Positions 44,429 to 53,138 of a DNA stretch of 64,000 nt are shown here, piece by piece; the first letter of the stretch is position 1, and each line of letters opens with the position of its first letter. The translations under genes were made by a program, and so were the position numbers. The stretch is from Stenotrophomonas sp. 704A1 (GTDB lineage Bacteria; Pseudomonadota; Gammaproteobacteria; Xanthomonadales; Xanthomonadaceae): assembly GCF_030549525.1 (NCBI RefSeq), contig NZ_CP130831.1:955501-1019500 (forward strand). The letters are read 5' to 3'. The notes beneath the pieces were generated by a model, which saw nothing but the letters and a program-made list of their open reading frames with translations, did no database searches and was not told the DNA's origin.

Positions 44429-46356
44429 CGATCTTCTTGAGATTATTGGCAAGCTCTGAAAAGGAGCAAGAGTTGGCCTCAGTAGTCCGGGCAGTGAGAG
44501 CTGGCGGCCTAGATGCTAGGGTTTATGTCCGTGACACATCTGTATTCTCGATGGTTCCGAGTTCTCCATTTTCGTATTGGGAGGCTCAGTGTTTCCTAGA
44601 GGCATTCGGCCAAACCCCTCCTTTCGAGTCGAATGGTCGGAGAATATTCAAAGGGGCAGCCACTAGCGACAACTTCAGATTTGTCCGTACTTCGTGGGAG
44701 TGTAGTGCTGATCAGAGACTCTGGTTTCCCTACGCTAAAGGCGGTGGGTACTCTCCCGTTTACTCGGACGTCCCGCTTCTCGTGAATTGGGCCAATAACG
44801 CCGCTGAAATGGAAGCGGAAGTCCTCAAGAAATACCCATATTTGAACGGTGATGCGGACTGGGTTCTTCACCGAGAATCCTATTACTTACAGCCAGGCAT
44901 TACTTGGCCGGCTCGAACAACAAGTCAACTCGGTATGCGGGCTATGCCTGCCGGTGCTGTTTTCGGTCATAAGGGACCGGCTGCATTCTTGGAAGAGCAT
45001 AATGACGATGATCTGTTGAGTTTGCTTTCTGTCTGTATATCAGCCCCTTTCTTGCGATTGATAGGTTTGCAGCTTGCAGCGGGGGATGCGGCTGCACGTT
45101 CGTACGAAATCGGGACAGTCCAGCGGACGCCGATACCCGATATCTCAACGGATTCGAAGCACTTATTGGCTGTATTGGGGAGGGAGTATTGGCGCTTAAA
45201 GCGCACCCTGGACACCATCGAAGAGACGTCTCACGCGTTTGCGCTGCCCGGTGCACTGCGCGCTCGCCTGGGCGATTACGACCCACCAGCCATTGAAGCT
45301 GAGCTGGCTCGCATTCAGTCAGAGATCGACGCCATTGCCTTTGATCTCTATGGCTTTAGCGAAGCCGACCGCACTACCGTGCAGGGAAGCCACGTCGAAG
45401 CCAACCAGGGCGATGTAGAAGCCAGCAGAGACGAGGAGAGCGAGGACGATGACAGCGCTACGCCAATCGACCAAACGGCTGGCTTACTGAGCTGGGCCGT
45501 CGGCGTGGCCTTTGGCCGCTTCGACTGGCGCCTGGCTACGGGTGAGCGCGCTACGCCTGCTGAGCCAGAACCATTCGAACCACTACCGGCGAAAAGCCCC
45601 GGCATGCTCCCCGACGGTACCGCACCTTTTCATGCGTATGCGGGCATCCTGGTTGACGACCGAGGGCACCCGCATGACCTCGCGCGCTTGATTGAGGAAA
45701 TTCTTGTTCGCGTCGAGGTGCCCGTACCGGAAGACGTGCGCCGTTGGCTGCAACGGGATTTTTTCGCCTTTCATCTACAGCGCTACTCCAAGAGTCGCCG
45801 CAAAGCGCCCATCTATTGGCCGCTGTCCACGACGTCCGGCAGTTACACCCTGTGGGTCTATTACCCCAGCCTTACCAGCCAGACGCTGTACACCGCCATC
45901 AATGACTTCGTTGAGCCCAAGCTCAAACAAGTCGGTGGCGACGTGACGGTGCTGCGCAATATGGGTTCTGCCCGCACTCGTGACGACGAGAAGCAGTTCG
46001 AGGCGCTGCAAGCCTTCGAGTTGGAACTGATCGAGCTGCGCGACACCCTGCTCAAGCTGGCGCCCACCTACAACCCCAACCACGACGACGGCGTGCAGAT
46101 CAGCGCCGCACCGCTGTGGCCGCTGTTCCGGCACAAGCCATGGCAGAAGGTGCTCAAGGACACCTGGGCCAAGCTAGAGAAAGGCGACTACGACTGGGCG
46201 CACCTCGCCATGAACTACTGGCCCGATCGTGTTCGAGAGAAGTGCAAGACTGACAAGTCTCTGGCTATCGCGCATGGGCTGGAGGATCTCTACATCGAGC
46301 CCGAGGCCAAACCCAAGAAGGCGCGCGGCAAGAAGAAGGCCGGGGGTGATGAATGA
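44425..46356 (+). CDS. pglX: PglX, C-terminal (target-recognition) half, separate reading frame
   Basis: A 643-aa protein whose content matches the second half of PglX. It has the start TIFLRLLASSEKEQELASVV, the TRD-like segment ITWPARTTSQLGMRAMPAGAVF, the IGTVQRTPIPDI turn, and a conserved C-terminal helical part (RRWLQRDFFAFHLQRYSKSR, PIYWPLSTTSGSYTLWVYY). It starts at GTG 44425, overlapping the stop of the first half by 4 nt, so re-initiation is likely. Together the halves total 1273 residues, close to an intact PglX. The first about 800 nt are AT-richer (lines counted at 42-60% GC) than the remainder (62-65%), as if this region had been exchanged. Confidence 0.85.
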   Translation: MTIFLRLLASSEKEQELASVVRAVRAGGLDARVYVRDTSVFSMVPSSPFSYWEAQCFLEAFGQTPPFESNGRRIFKGAATSDNFRFVRTSWECSADQRLWFPYAKGGGYSPVYSDVPLLVNWANNAAEMEAEVLKKYPYLNGDADWVLHRESYYLQPGITWPARTTSQLGMRAMPAGAVFGHKGPAAFLEEHNDDDLLSLLSVCISAPFLRLIGLQLAAGDAAARSYEIGTVQRTPIPDISTDSKHLLAVLGREYWRLKRTLDTIEETSHAFALPGALRARLGDYDPPAIEAELARIQSEIDAIAFDLYGFSEADRTTVQGSHVEANQGDVEASRDEESEDDDSATPIDQTAGLLSWAVGVAFGRFDWRLATGERATPAEPEPFEPLPAKSPGMLPDGTAPFHAYAGILVDDRGHPHDLARLIEEILVRVEVPVPEDVRRWLQRDFFAFHLQRYSKSRRKAPIYWPLSTTSGSYTLWVYYPSLTSQTLYTAINDFVEPKLKQVGGDVTVLRNMGSARTRDDEKQFEALQAFELELIELRDTLLKLAPTYNPNHDDGVQISAAPLWPLFRHKPWQKVLKDTWAKLEKGDYDWAHLAMNYWPDRVREKCKTDKSLAIAHGLEDLYIEPEAKPKKARGKKKAGGDE

Positions 46357-48161
46357 TTCAGGATGTCAAAGCGCTGCCGGTCAGCTTCTACTTGAGCCCC
46401 GATGGGACCACGTCGTTCTTCATTCCCAAGTACCAACGCGAGTATGTATGGGGCGGCAAGAACTGGGACGCGCTGTTCAACGACCTGGAGGAGTCGCCCA
46501 GTGGGCACTTTCTGGGCTCCATCATCTGCGTGAACACCCAGCAAGATGGCATGGCCGGCGGCCGACTTGAGCTGATCGACGGCCAGCAGCGGTTTACCAC
46601 CATCAGCCTGTTGTTCTGTGCGTTCTACGACAAGCTGAATGCCATTCCGAATCCGGATCGCCGTCTGCTGGTGGAGCTGGACAACCTGGAAAGCCGCATC
46701 TTCGTCCGCACTTCTGGCCAGTGGCGTCTGGAGCCCAGCGAGCAAGCGCAGAACAAGACAGATTTCCAGAAGGTGCTGAGCGATCTGTTTCCCAAGCAGG
46801 TGAAAGCGCCGAAGGGCTTGAGCAATTTCGGAAACCGCCGCATTGCGCGCGCCTACCGCTACTTCTGTGAGCGACTGGAAGGGCTCAGCCAGGACAGCGC
46901 ACTGGCCCTGCTGGAAAAGCTCAAAGCGGCCATGCTGGTCAAGATCGAGGTGCGTAGCCATTCCGACGCATTCATGTTGTTCGAGTCGATCAACAACCGG
47001 GGCAGCCCGCTCTCGGCCATCGACATCATCAAGAACAACCTGCTGGCCGAGTTGGACAAGCGCCCGGACTACGGCATTGACCGAGCGTTTGACGAGTGGA
47101 AAGACCTGATCGACCAGTTGCCCGACCCGGCGGTGCAGGAGCGCTTTTTGCGTCAGCTGTACAACATGTTCAAGTACCTCAAGCGGGTCGAGGTCAAAGG
47201 CTGCACCCGCGCCACGCGCTCGAACCTGATCACGATCTACGACACCCTGCTGCGCAAGCGCCCGGTCTGGCTGTTCGGCGCGCTGCAAGCCAAGGGCAAA
47301 ACCTACTCGGCACTGCTCAACCCCGCCGTGGCGCGTGCGGAATGGGGCGACGCTGCCGCAGCGGCCTTGCAAGACTTGCAGCGCCTGGGAGCCGCGCCGG
47401 CTTACGCATTTTTGCTGTGGGCCAGCCAGGTGGCGCAGAGCCAGAAATGGACTGAGGGTGATGCGGTGAGCCGTCTGGCCGCTTTGCTCACCAAGTGGTT
47501 CTTTTGGCGCAACCTCACCGATATGCCGCCCACTCGCGAACTCGACCCGATGTTCATGGAACTGGTCAGCCACTTGCTGACGCAGATTCGCGGTGGCGAG
47601 ATCACGGCGCTGGACGGCTTCATCCAGCAGAGCAGTAATTGGTTGCTGGGACGGGCAGCCCCACAAGATGTTTGCGAGTCGCGCCTCAAGGGCGATGTGT
47701 ACCTGGAGAATTACGACGCCACGCGGTTCATGCTCTGCAAGCTGGAAGAGACACACCAAACCCGTGAAAACAAACGCGACCTGTGGGTGCATGACGCCAA
47801 TGATCGCCCCGTTTTTACCGTCGAACACATCCTGCCGAAGACCGAAAACTTGGGGCCGGGCTGGGTGACGATGCTCGAAGGGAACCAGAAAGGCACTGCG
47901 GCTGCCATTCGCGAGCGCTGTGCGCACCAGCTCGGCAACCTGACCCTGAGTGGCTACAACTCCAAGCTCGGCACGATGGAATTCTTGAAGAAGCGCGATC
48001 GCAAGAACGATCAGGGTGATTTCATTGGCTACCGCAACGGCTTGTACCTGAATGCCGACTTGGCCAGCCGAGATGATTGGAACGAGGCCGCCATTACGGC
48101 GCGAACAGACAAGATGCTCAAGGAGGTGATGTCCATCCTGAGCCTGCGGGAGAACAAATGA
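46353..48161 (+). CDS. BrxU-like GmrSD-family (DUF262/DUF1524) type IV restriction enzyme
   Basis: A 602-aa single-chain GmrSD-type enzyme. The N-terminal DUF262 (GmrS-like NTP-binding) domain shows FIPKYQREYVWG and LELIDGQQRFTTISLL (DGQQR at about residue 75), with INNRGSPLSAIDIIKNNLL as the second motif. The C-terminal DUF1524 HNH nuclease domain has FTVEHILPKTEN (about residue 490) and HQLGNLTLSGYNSKLG. Such enzymes cut DNA with modified (for example glucosylated or hydroxymethylated) cytosine. BrxU, found between pglX and pglZ in a characterised BREX locus, has the same family and position. ATGA overlaps on both sides. Confidence 0.88.
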   Translation: MIQDVKALPVSFYLSPDGTTSFFIPKYQREYVWGGKNWDALFNDLEESPSGHFLGSIICVNTQQDGMAGGRLELIDGQQRFTTISLLFCAFYDKLNAIPNPDRRLLVELDNLESRIFVRTSGQWRLEPSEQAQNKTDFQKVLSDLFPKQVKAPKGLSNFGNRRIARAYRYFCERLEGLSQDSALALLEKLKAAMLVKIEVRSHSDAFMLFESINNRGSPLSAIDIIKNNLLAELDKRPDYGIDRAFDEWKDLIDQLPDPAVQERFLRQLYNMFKYLKRVEVKGCTRATRSNLITIYDTLLRKRPVWLFGALQAKGKTYSALLNPAVARAEWGDAAAAALQDLQRLGAAPAYAFLLWASQVAQSQKWTEGDAVSRLAALLTKWFFWRNLTDMPPTRELDPMFMELVSHLLTQIRGGEITALDGFIQQSSNWLLGRAAPQDVCESRLKGDVYLENYDATRFMLCKLEETHQTRENKRDLWVHDANDRPVFTVEHILPKTENLGPGWVTMLEGNQKGTAAAIRERCAHQLGNLTLSGYNSKLGTMEFLKKRDRKNDQGDFIGYRNGLYLNADLASRDDWNEAAITARTDKMLKEVMSILSLRENK

Positions 48162-50683
48162 CGATTGCAGAATTCATTCGAGAAAGCGTGCTGCGGCCGC
48201 GCCTTAAGCAAGCGGGTGCCTTGGTGGTGTATGACGCCGACAAGCGCTACCGCGAGCAGTGCTTCGACCTAGCAGCCGAGAAGGTTCGGGTCATCGATGC
48301 ATCTGAAAGCAGCATCGAAAGTCGCGAGGCTGCGCTGCTGGCACTGCGCGAGGTGGGGCAACCCAAGGCGCCACTGGAAGGTGTGTTGATCTATGTGCCC
48401 ACCAAGCGCCCAGAAACCGACGAGCAGAAGCAAGCTGATCCATTCGCCGTATACGCAGAATGCGGCGCGGTGTTCCCGCAAGATGATGGGGACGAGTATC
48501 TGAGCCTGTGCCTGCGTGCTAAGCCAGATTACGCGACAGAAATTCGAAGCCTATTTGTGCGCGAACCACGACCGCAGTATGCGGTGATTGACGCCATTGG
48601 CGGCGGTGTGAGTTGGCCCCAGTTGCGAGCCACATTGCGGGTGGAGTCGGGCCGCGAGATTCTGGCCGCACTGCTGGCCCCGAGTGCCAGTCAATCCGAG
48701 GCACTCAAGGGGCAGGAGGGCTGGGTGCAAGAGGCGCTTGATTTCCTCCGAGCCACTCTGGGCCCGAGCGTGAAAACGCGCGGCAAGACCTGGTCCGCCC
48801 TGGCGGATGAGCTGTGGCGCTACGTACTGTTCAGCGAGTTCGTGTTTGATTTGCCGGTGGCGTTGCCGGACACCTTGAAGGGGGTGCCGCACGCACCGAT
48901 GGAAGCCAAACCCATCGTCGAGGATGTGTGCGACCGTCTGCGCAGCGACCCGAAGTCACGCGCGATATACATCGAGCGCGCCGAGACCACCGAGGCGGAG
49001 CTCAACCTGACCGATCTGTGCGGTGCGATTGAAGACCTGGGCGAACGCGACACCTTCCCCTTCGAAGAGCGGACCTTCCTGCGCACTGCGATCAAGGGCA
49101 TTGTCAGCGGTGACACCGATGCCACGCGCCGTGTGCTGACCCGCCACAAGAGTTCGGTATGGCTCGGCAAGGGCGAAAGCCAGGCCCAGTGGGAGCTGGT
49201 GCGGTCTGGCTTGAGCCTGGTTGAGGCCTGCGACGATTTTGAGCGCCAGCTACCGGATCACGCCCGCTCGCAAGCGGAGCTGATTGACTTCTACCTGGGC
49301 AGTCTGCGTGAAGCAGATCGCTTGCAGCGCGAGTTTGAGCAAGCCGCAGGCGACTTCCTCGACCAGCACGGCTTGATGCATGAAGTGATCAGCCAGGCTC
49401 GAGCGCGCTATCGGCGCCTGGCCGAAAAGGTCCAGGGCGTGTTCGTGAAGCACGTCGAGACTACGGGATGGCCGCCGACTGGGCGCCTGGCCAATGCCGA
49501 TGCCTTTGATCGGCTGGTAGCTGATCGACTCAAGGAAAGCGGACGCAAAGTGGCCTACCTGATGGTGGACGCCCTGCGTTACGAGTTGGGCGTGGCCCTC
49601 GAAAAGCTGCTGGCGGAAGACGGTCCCGTCGAGTTGCAAGCGGCCTACGCACAGCTGCCGACCATCACCCTAGTGGGCATGGCGAGCTTGCTGCCGGGAG
49701 CTCGCACGGGTTTGACCCTGGCGCTGGAGAGCGACTCACTCCTGCCCAAGCTGGCGGGGGCGCCGGTGGGCAACGTCCCGCAGCGCATGAATGTGCTGGC
49801 CAAGCGGTATGGAGATCGCTTCGCGGAAATGCCGCTTAATGATTTTGTCCGTGGTAAGCCGAAGATCGCGGAGACCGTCGATCTGCTGGTGCTTCGCTCC
49901 ACGGAAATCGACAGCCAACTGGAAAGCAACCCAGAGACAACGCTCGGGCTGATCCCTGGCACGCTGAAGCTGATCCGCGTGGCACTGCATAAGCTGCGTG
50001 GCATGGGCTTCAAAGAGGCGGTCATCGTCACCGACCACGGCTTCTTCCTGAACGCGCAAGCAGAAGCTGGCGATGTGTGCGTGAAACCGCAAGGCAAGTG
50101 GCCGGTGAATGCCCATGACCGCATGATGCTGGGCGACGGCACAGCGGATGGTCACAGCTTGGTTGTCAGTGCAGAGAAGGTCGGCATTCGCGGTGATTTC
50201 ACCCAAGTGGCACTACCGCGCAGCATGGCGCCTTATCGCTCAGGGCACCTGTATTTCCACGGCGGAGCATCCCTGGCCGAGGCCGTTGTGCCGGTGTTGG
50301 TGGCCAGGTTGGATACCGCTGCTCATGCGGAACTGCGCAAGGTGGTGGTGGAGTTGAGCTACAAGAACGGCGCCAAACGAATAACTACGCGATTGCCGGT
50401 CATCGAAGTGATACTGGTGGCCGACGACATGTTCTCGCAAGACATGAGCGTGGAGATCTTGCTGGAAGCGCAAGACAGCAAGGGCAATGTGGTGGGAGAG
50501 CCGCGCCCAGGTGGCGATGTGAACCCCGCGACCAGAACTTTGACCCTGATGCCAGGCCAGCGCAAGCAGATTGCGCTGCGAATGGATGATGAGTTCAGAG
50601 GCAAGTTCTCGGTCAAAGCGCTGAACCCAACGACTCTGGCTGCCTACAGCAATCTGGCGCTTGAAACCGACTATACAGAATGA
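48158..50683 (+). CDS. pglZ: PglZ, BREX alkaline-phosphatase-fold protein
   Basis: An 841-aa PglZ-domain protein of alkaline-phosphatase fold. Predicted metal-site segments are YLMVDALRYELG (about residue 467), VIVTDHGFF (about 624) and the C-terminal SGHLYFHGGASLAEAVVPVLV. PglZ is an indispensable core component of nearly all BREX types, and its biochemical role is not settled. Start ATG at 48158 overlaps the previous stop (ATGA); brxL starts the same way at its end. Confidence 0.92.
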   Translation: MTIAEFIRESVLRPRLKQAGALVVYDADKRYREQCFDLAAEKVRVIDASESSIESREAALLALREVGQPKAPLEGVLIYVPTKRPETDEQKQADPFAVYAECGAVFPQDDGDEYLSLCLRAKPDYATEIRSLFVREPRPQYAVIDAIGGGVSWPQLRATLRVESGREILAALLAPSASQSEALKGQEGWVQEALDFLRATLGPSVKTRGKTWSALADELWRYVLFSEFVFDLPVALPDTLKGVPHAPMEAKPIVEDVCDRLRSDPKSRAIYIERAETTEAELNLTDLCGAIEDLGERDTFPFEERTFLRTAIKGIVSGDTDATRRVLTRHKSSVWLGKGESQAQWELVRSGLSLVEACDDFERQLPDHARSQAELIDFYLGSLREADRLQREFEQAAGDFLDQHGLMHEVISQARARYRRLAEKVQGVFVKHVETTGWPPTGRLANADAFDRLVADRLKESGRKVAYLMVDALRYELGVALEKLLAEDGPVELQAAYAQLPTITLVGMASLLPGARTGLTLALESDSLLPKLAGAPVGNVPQRMNVLAKRYGDRFAEMPLNDFVRGKPKIAETVDLLVLRSTEIDSQLESNPETTLGLIPGTLKLIRVALHKLRGMGFKEAVIVTDHGFFLNAQAEAGDVCVKPQGKWPVNAHDRMMLGDGTADGHSLVVSAEKVGIRGDFTQVALPRSMAPYRSGHLYFHGGASLAEAVVPVLVARLDTAAHAELRKVVVELSYKNGAKRITTRLPVIEVILVADDMFSQDMSVEILLEAQDSKGNVVGEPRPGGDVNPATRTLTLMPGQRKQIALRMDDEFRGKFSVKALNPTTLAAYSNLALETDYTE

Positions 50684-52797
50684 GCCCTATGGACGAACTC
50701 GACCAAAAACTAAACGCCACATTCGACGGCAAGGTGCTTCGCAAAGACCTGCTGCATCGAATCAAAAAAGGCACCAACGTCCCGACGTTCGTCCTGGAGT
50801 TCCTCCTTGCCAAGTATTGCGCCAGCAATGACCAGGCAGAGATGGATGCTGGCATGGAGGCCGTGCTGTCGTCACTGCAGGAGAACTACGTTAGGCCGGA
50901 CGAGGCCAACGCCGCGCAGTCCAAGGTCGCCACCAAGGGCAAGCATCGCTTCATCGACAAGGTCCATGTCCGTTACGTCGAAAAAGAAAAGCGCCACTGG
51001 GCATCGCTGGAGAACTTCAACTCGCAACGCATCGCGATTGGTGAAAAATTCTACCGCGACAACGACAGGTTGCTGGAAGGTGGCATTTGGGCGGAGGTGA
51101 CCCTGGCGCACAACGACATAGATGAAGACGACTATGCGTTTTCCATTGAGGATCTGCGGCCGATCCAGCTGACTCGTTTTGACTTCGACCGTTATGCAGA
51201 GGGGCGCGGGGCATTCACGCGTGATGAGTGGCTCGCGGCGGTGTTACGCTCTGTGGGACTGGAACCCAGCAAGCTCTCGAAGCGCGTGCAGATGCACTTC
51301 ATCGCCAGGTTGGCTGCGCTGGTTGAGCCCAACTACAACTACATCGAGCTGGGACCACGCGGCACCGGCAAGTCCTATTTCTTCAGTGAATTCTCGCCCT
51401 ACGCCACCTTGATCTCGGGCGGCCAAGCGACCAAGGCAACGCTGTTCTACAACAACGCGCGCCGCAAGGTGGGCTTGGTTGGCTTCTGGGACACGGTTGC
51501 CTTTGACGAGGTTGGCGGGATCAAAGTGCGCGATCCGGACACCATCCAGATCATGAAGGACTTCATGGCCAACGGGCGCTTTTCGCGCGGGGCTGAGGTT
51601 ATTGCTGATGCCAGTTTGAGCTTCGTTGGCAACATCGACGTGTCCGTGCAGCAGGTGGTCAACTCTAACGAGCACGATCTTTTCCAGCCGTTGCCGCCAG
51701 AGCTCGACTTGGCCGTGATGGACCGTTTCGCCGCGTACATTCCAGGCTGGGAGATGCCGAAGAACAGCAGCGAGTTCCTGACCAGCAACTACGGCTTCAT
51801 CACTGATTATTTGGCCGAGGCCTTCCACTACCAGTTCAAGCACACGAATCGGTATGAGGAAGTGAGCAAGCGCATTCGGCTCGGTAAATCAATCGAGGGG
51901 CGCGACGAGAAAGGTATCAAGAAGACCGTCTGTGCATTCTTGAAGGTGCTGCACCCCAACGGGCCGCCGACGGATGAGGAGTTCGAGGAATACGTGGCCT
52001 ATGCCACGGAGTGCCGCCGCCGCGTCAAGGAGCAGATGAACAAGCGCAAACCGGATGACGAGTTTGCCCGGATCAATCTGTCTTACTTCAAGGCCAGCGG
52101 TGAGGAGGTGGTGGTCTTCTGCCCTGAGTCCAAAGATGCATCGGCAACACAGGAGCCAGCTCGCCGTCGCTTGAATCAGGCGGATGGGCAGCCGACTGAG
52201 GCAGTCGAAGTGCAACCCACTGCACAAGCGGCACCTGCTGCACTGGAGACTCCAGCGGGCCCGACCCCGGTATCACCGGCCCCGGCTTCGATTGCGGTTG
52301 GGCCGTCACCGATCGAGCTCAAGGAACAGCACTTCACCATCCTCTATGGCGACACCGGGTACAGCTATGAGTCGATCCTCGGCCCCTACCTCCAAGGCGC
52401 GAAGTCTGTCGTGATCGAAGATCCGTACATTCGTCTGCAACACCAGATTCAGAATTTCGTGCGCTTCTGCGAAACGGTGCTGAAGGCTGGAACCGTGAAG
52501 AAGATCAGCCTGATCACCGGCTACGACGATAAGACCCAGTTGGCCGACATCGCTGAGAAGCTCGATGAGTTGAAGCAGAGCCTGCTGGAATTGGATGTCG
52601 AGCTGGAAGTGAAGTTGAACCCGAACATGCACGACCGAGAGATTCGTATCGACAACGGCTGGGTGATCAAGATTGGCCGGGGGTTGGACTTCTTCCAAAA
52701 GCCCGGAGGGTGGTTCGAGGTAGGCGTAAATGATCTCAGTTTGCGTAAATGTCTTGAGACCAAGGTTGATATATTCAGGGTTGGAATAAATATTTGA
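50680..52797 (+). CDS. brxL: BrxL, BREX AAA+ ATPase with MIT_C-like end
   Basis: A 705-aa protein. The N-terminal BrxL part starts LDQKLNATFDGKVLRKDL; the AAA+ core has Walker A GPRGTGKSYFFSE (about residue 226) and the Walker B-type FWDTVAFDEVGGIK; a sensor region PLPPELDLAVMDRFAAYIPG follows. Residues about 495-545 are a Pro/Ala-rich linker. The C-terminal about 150 residues (FTILYGDTGYSYESILGPYL on) look like the MIT C-terminal (phospholipase D-fold-like) domain. I see no Lon-type Ser-Lys protease motif. BrxL marks BREX type 1 and blocks phage replication. It ends the operon, with no strong terminator behind it. Confidence 0.9.
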   Translation: MSPMDELDQKLNATFDGKVLRKDLLHRIKKGTNVPTFVLEFLLAKYCASNDQAEMDAGMEAVLSSLQENYVRPDEANAAQSKVATKGKHRFIDKVHVRYVEKEKRHWASLENFNSQRIAIGEKFYRDNDRLLEGGIWAEVTLAHNDIDEDDYAFSIEDLRPIQLTRFDFDRYAEGRGAFTRDEWLAAVLRSVGLEPSKLSKRVQMHFIARLAALVEPNYNYIELGPRGTGKSYFFSEFSPYATLISGGQATKATLFYNNARRKVGLVGFWDTVAFDEVGGIKVRDPDTIQIMKDFMANGRFSRGAEVIADASLSFVGNIDVSVQQVVNSNEHDLFQPLPPELDLAVMDRFAAYIPGWEMPKNSSEFLTSNYGFITDYLAEAFHYQFKHTNRYEEVSKRIRLGKSIEGRDEKGIKKTVCAFLKVLHPNGPPTDEEFEEYVAYATECRRRVKEQMNKRKPDDEFARINLSYFKASGEEVVVFCPESKDASATQEPARRRLNQADGQPTEAVEVQPTAQAAPAALETPAGPTPVSPAPASIAVGPSPIELKEQHFTILYGDTGYSYESILGPYLQGAKSVVIEDPYIRLQHQIQNFVRFCETVLKAGTVKKISLITGYDDKTQLADIAEKLDELKQSLLELDVELEVKLNPNMHDREIRIDNGWVIKIGRGLDFFQKPGGWFEVGVNDLSLRKCLETKVDIFRVGINI

Positions 52798-53138
52798 CCT
52801 GATTTTCCATAAAAGAAATTCAGTTTAATTTTATTAATATGATTGTAAAAAATCTCAAGCACATATCATTTTGATGAGGCTGGCGGCTGCTGGCTTCGCG
52901 TGTAGATGCTCCGCGATGATGCATCTGCTTTGGATATGGCTGTATGAAAGAAAGATCCGATTGTCTGTACTGTGTTTTGGTCGTCGCAGCATCCATCATC
53001 GCTGCGGTTGCTCGATGTGCTCTGTCTTCGGGCAGTGAAGACATCGACCCTTTTAATTGATACTGCATTGGCATACGCACAAGGCCCGGCATCGTCCGGG
53101 CCTTGTGCGTTTGTGCCGTAAGAAGCGAGGAAAATACG
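52798..53138. other. AT-rich spacer between BREX and the mobile-element backbone
   Basis: About 340 nt without a supported gene. The first about 70 nt after brxL are very AT-rich (TTTAATTTTATTAATATG). Short frames have no ribosome site or recognised domain. The end holds the hairpin at 53075 and the ribosome site of the next gene. Confidence 0.6.
53075..53110 (+). promoter_or_regulatory. Perfect 15-bp hairpin in the leader of the DUF932 gene
   Basis: ACGCACAAGGCCCGG and CCGGGCCTTGTGCGT form a perfect inverted repeat with the 6-nt loop CATCGT. It ends 28 nt before the start codon. It could be a transcription terminator (T tract poor) or a leader control element. Confidence 0.5.

Noticed and set aside
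42536..46356. Phase-variable pglX through a homopolymer, as reported for Streptomyces pglX
   Set aside because: No mononucleotide run of more than a few bases lies at the split or near the start of either half.
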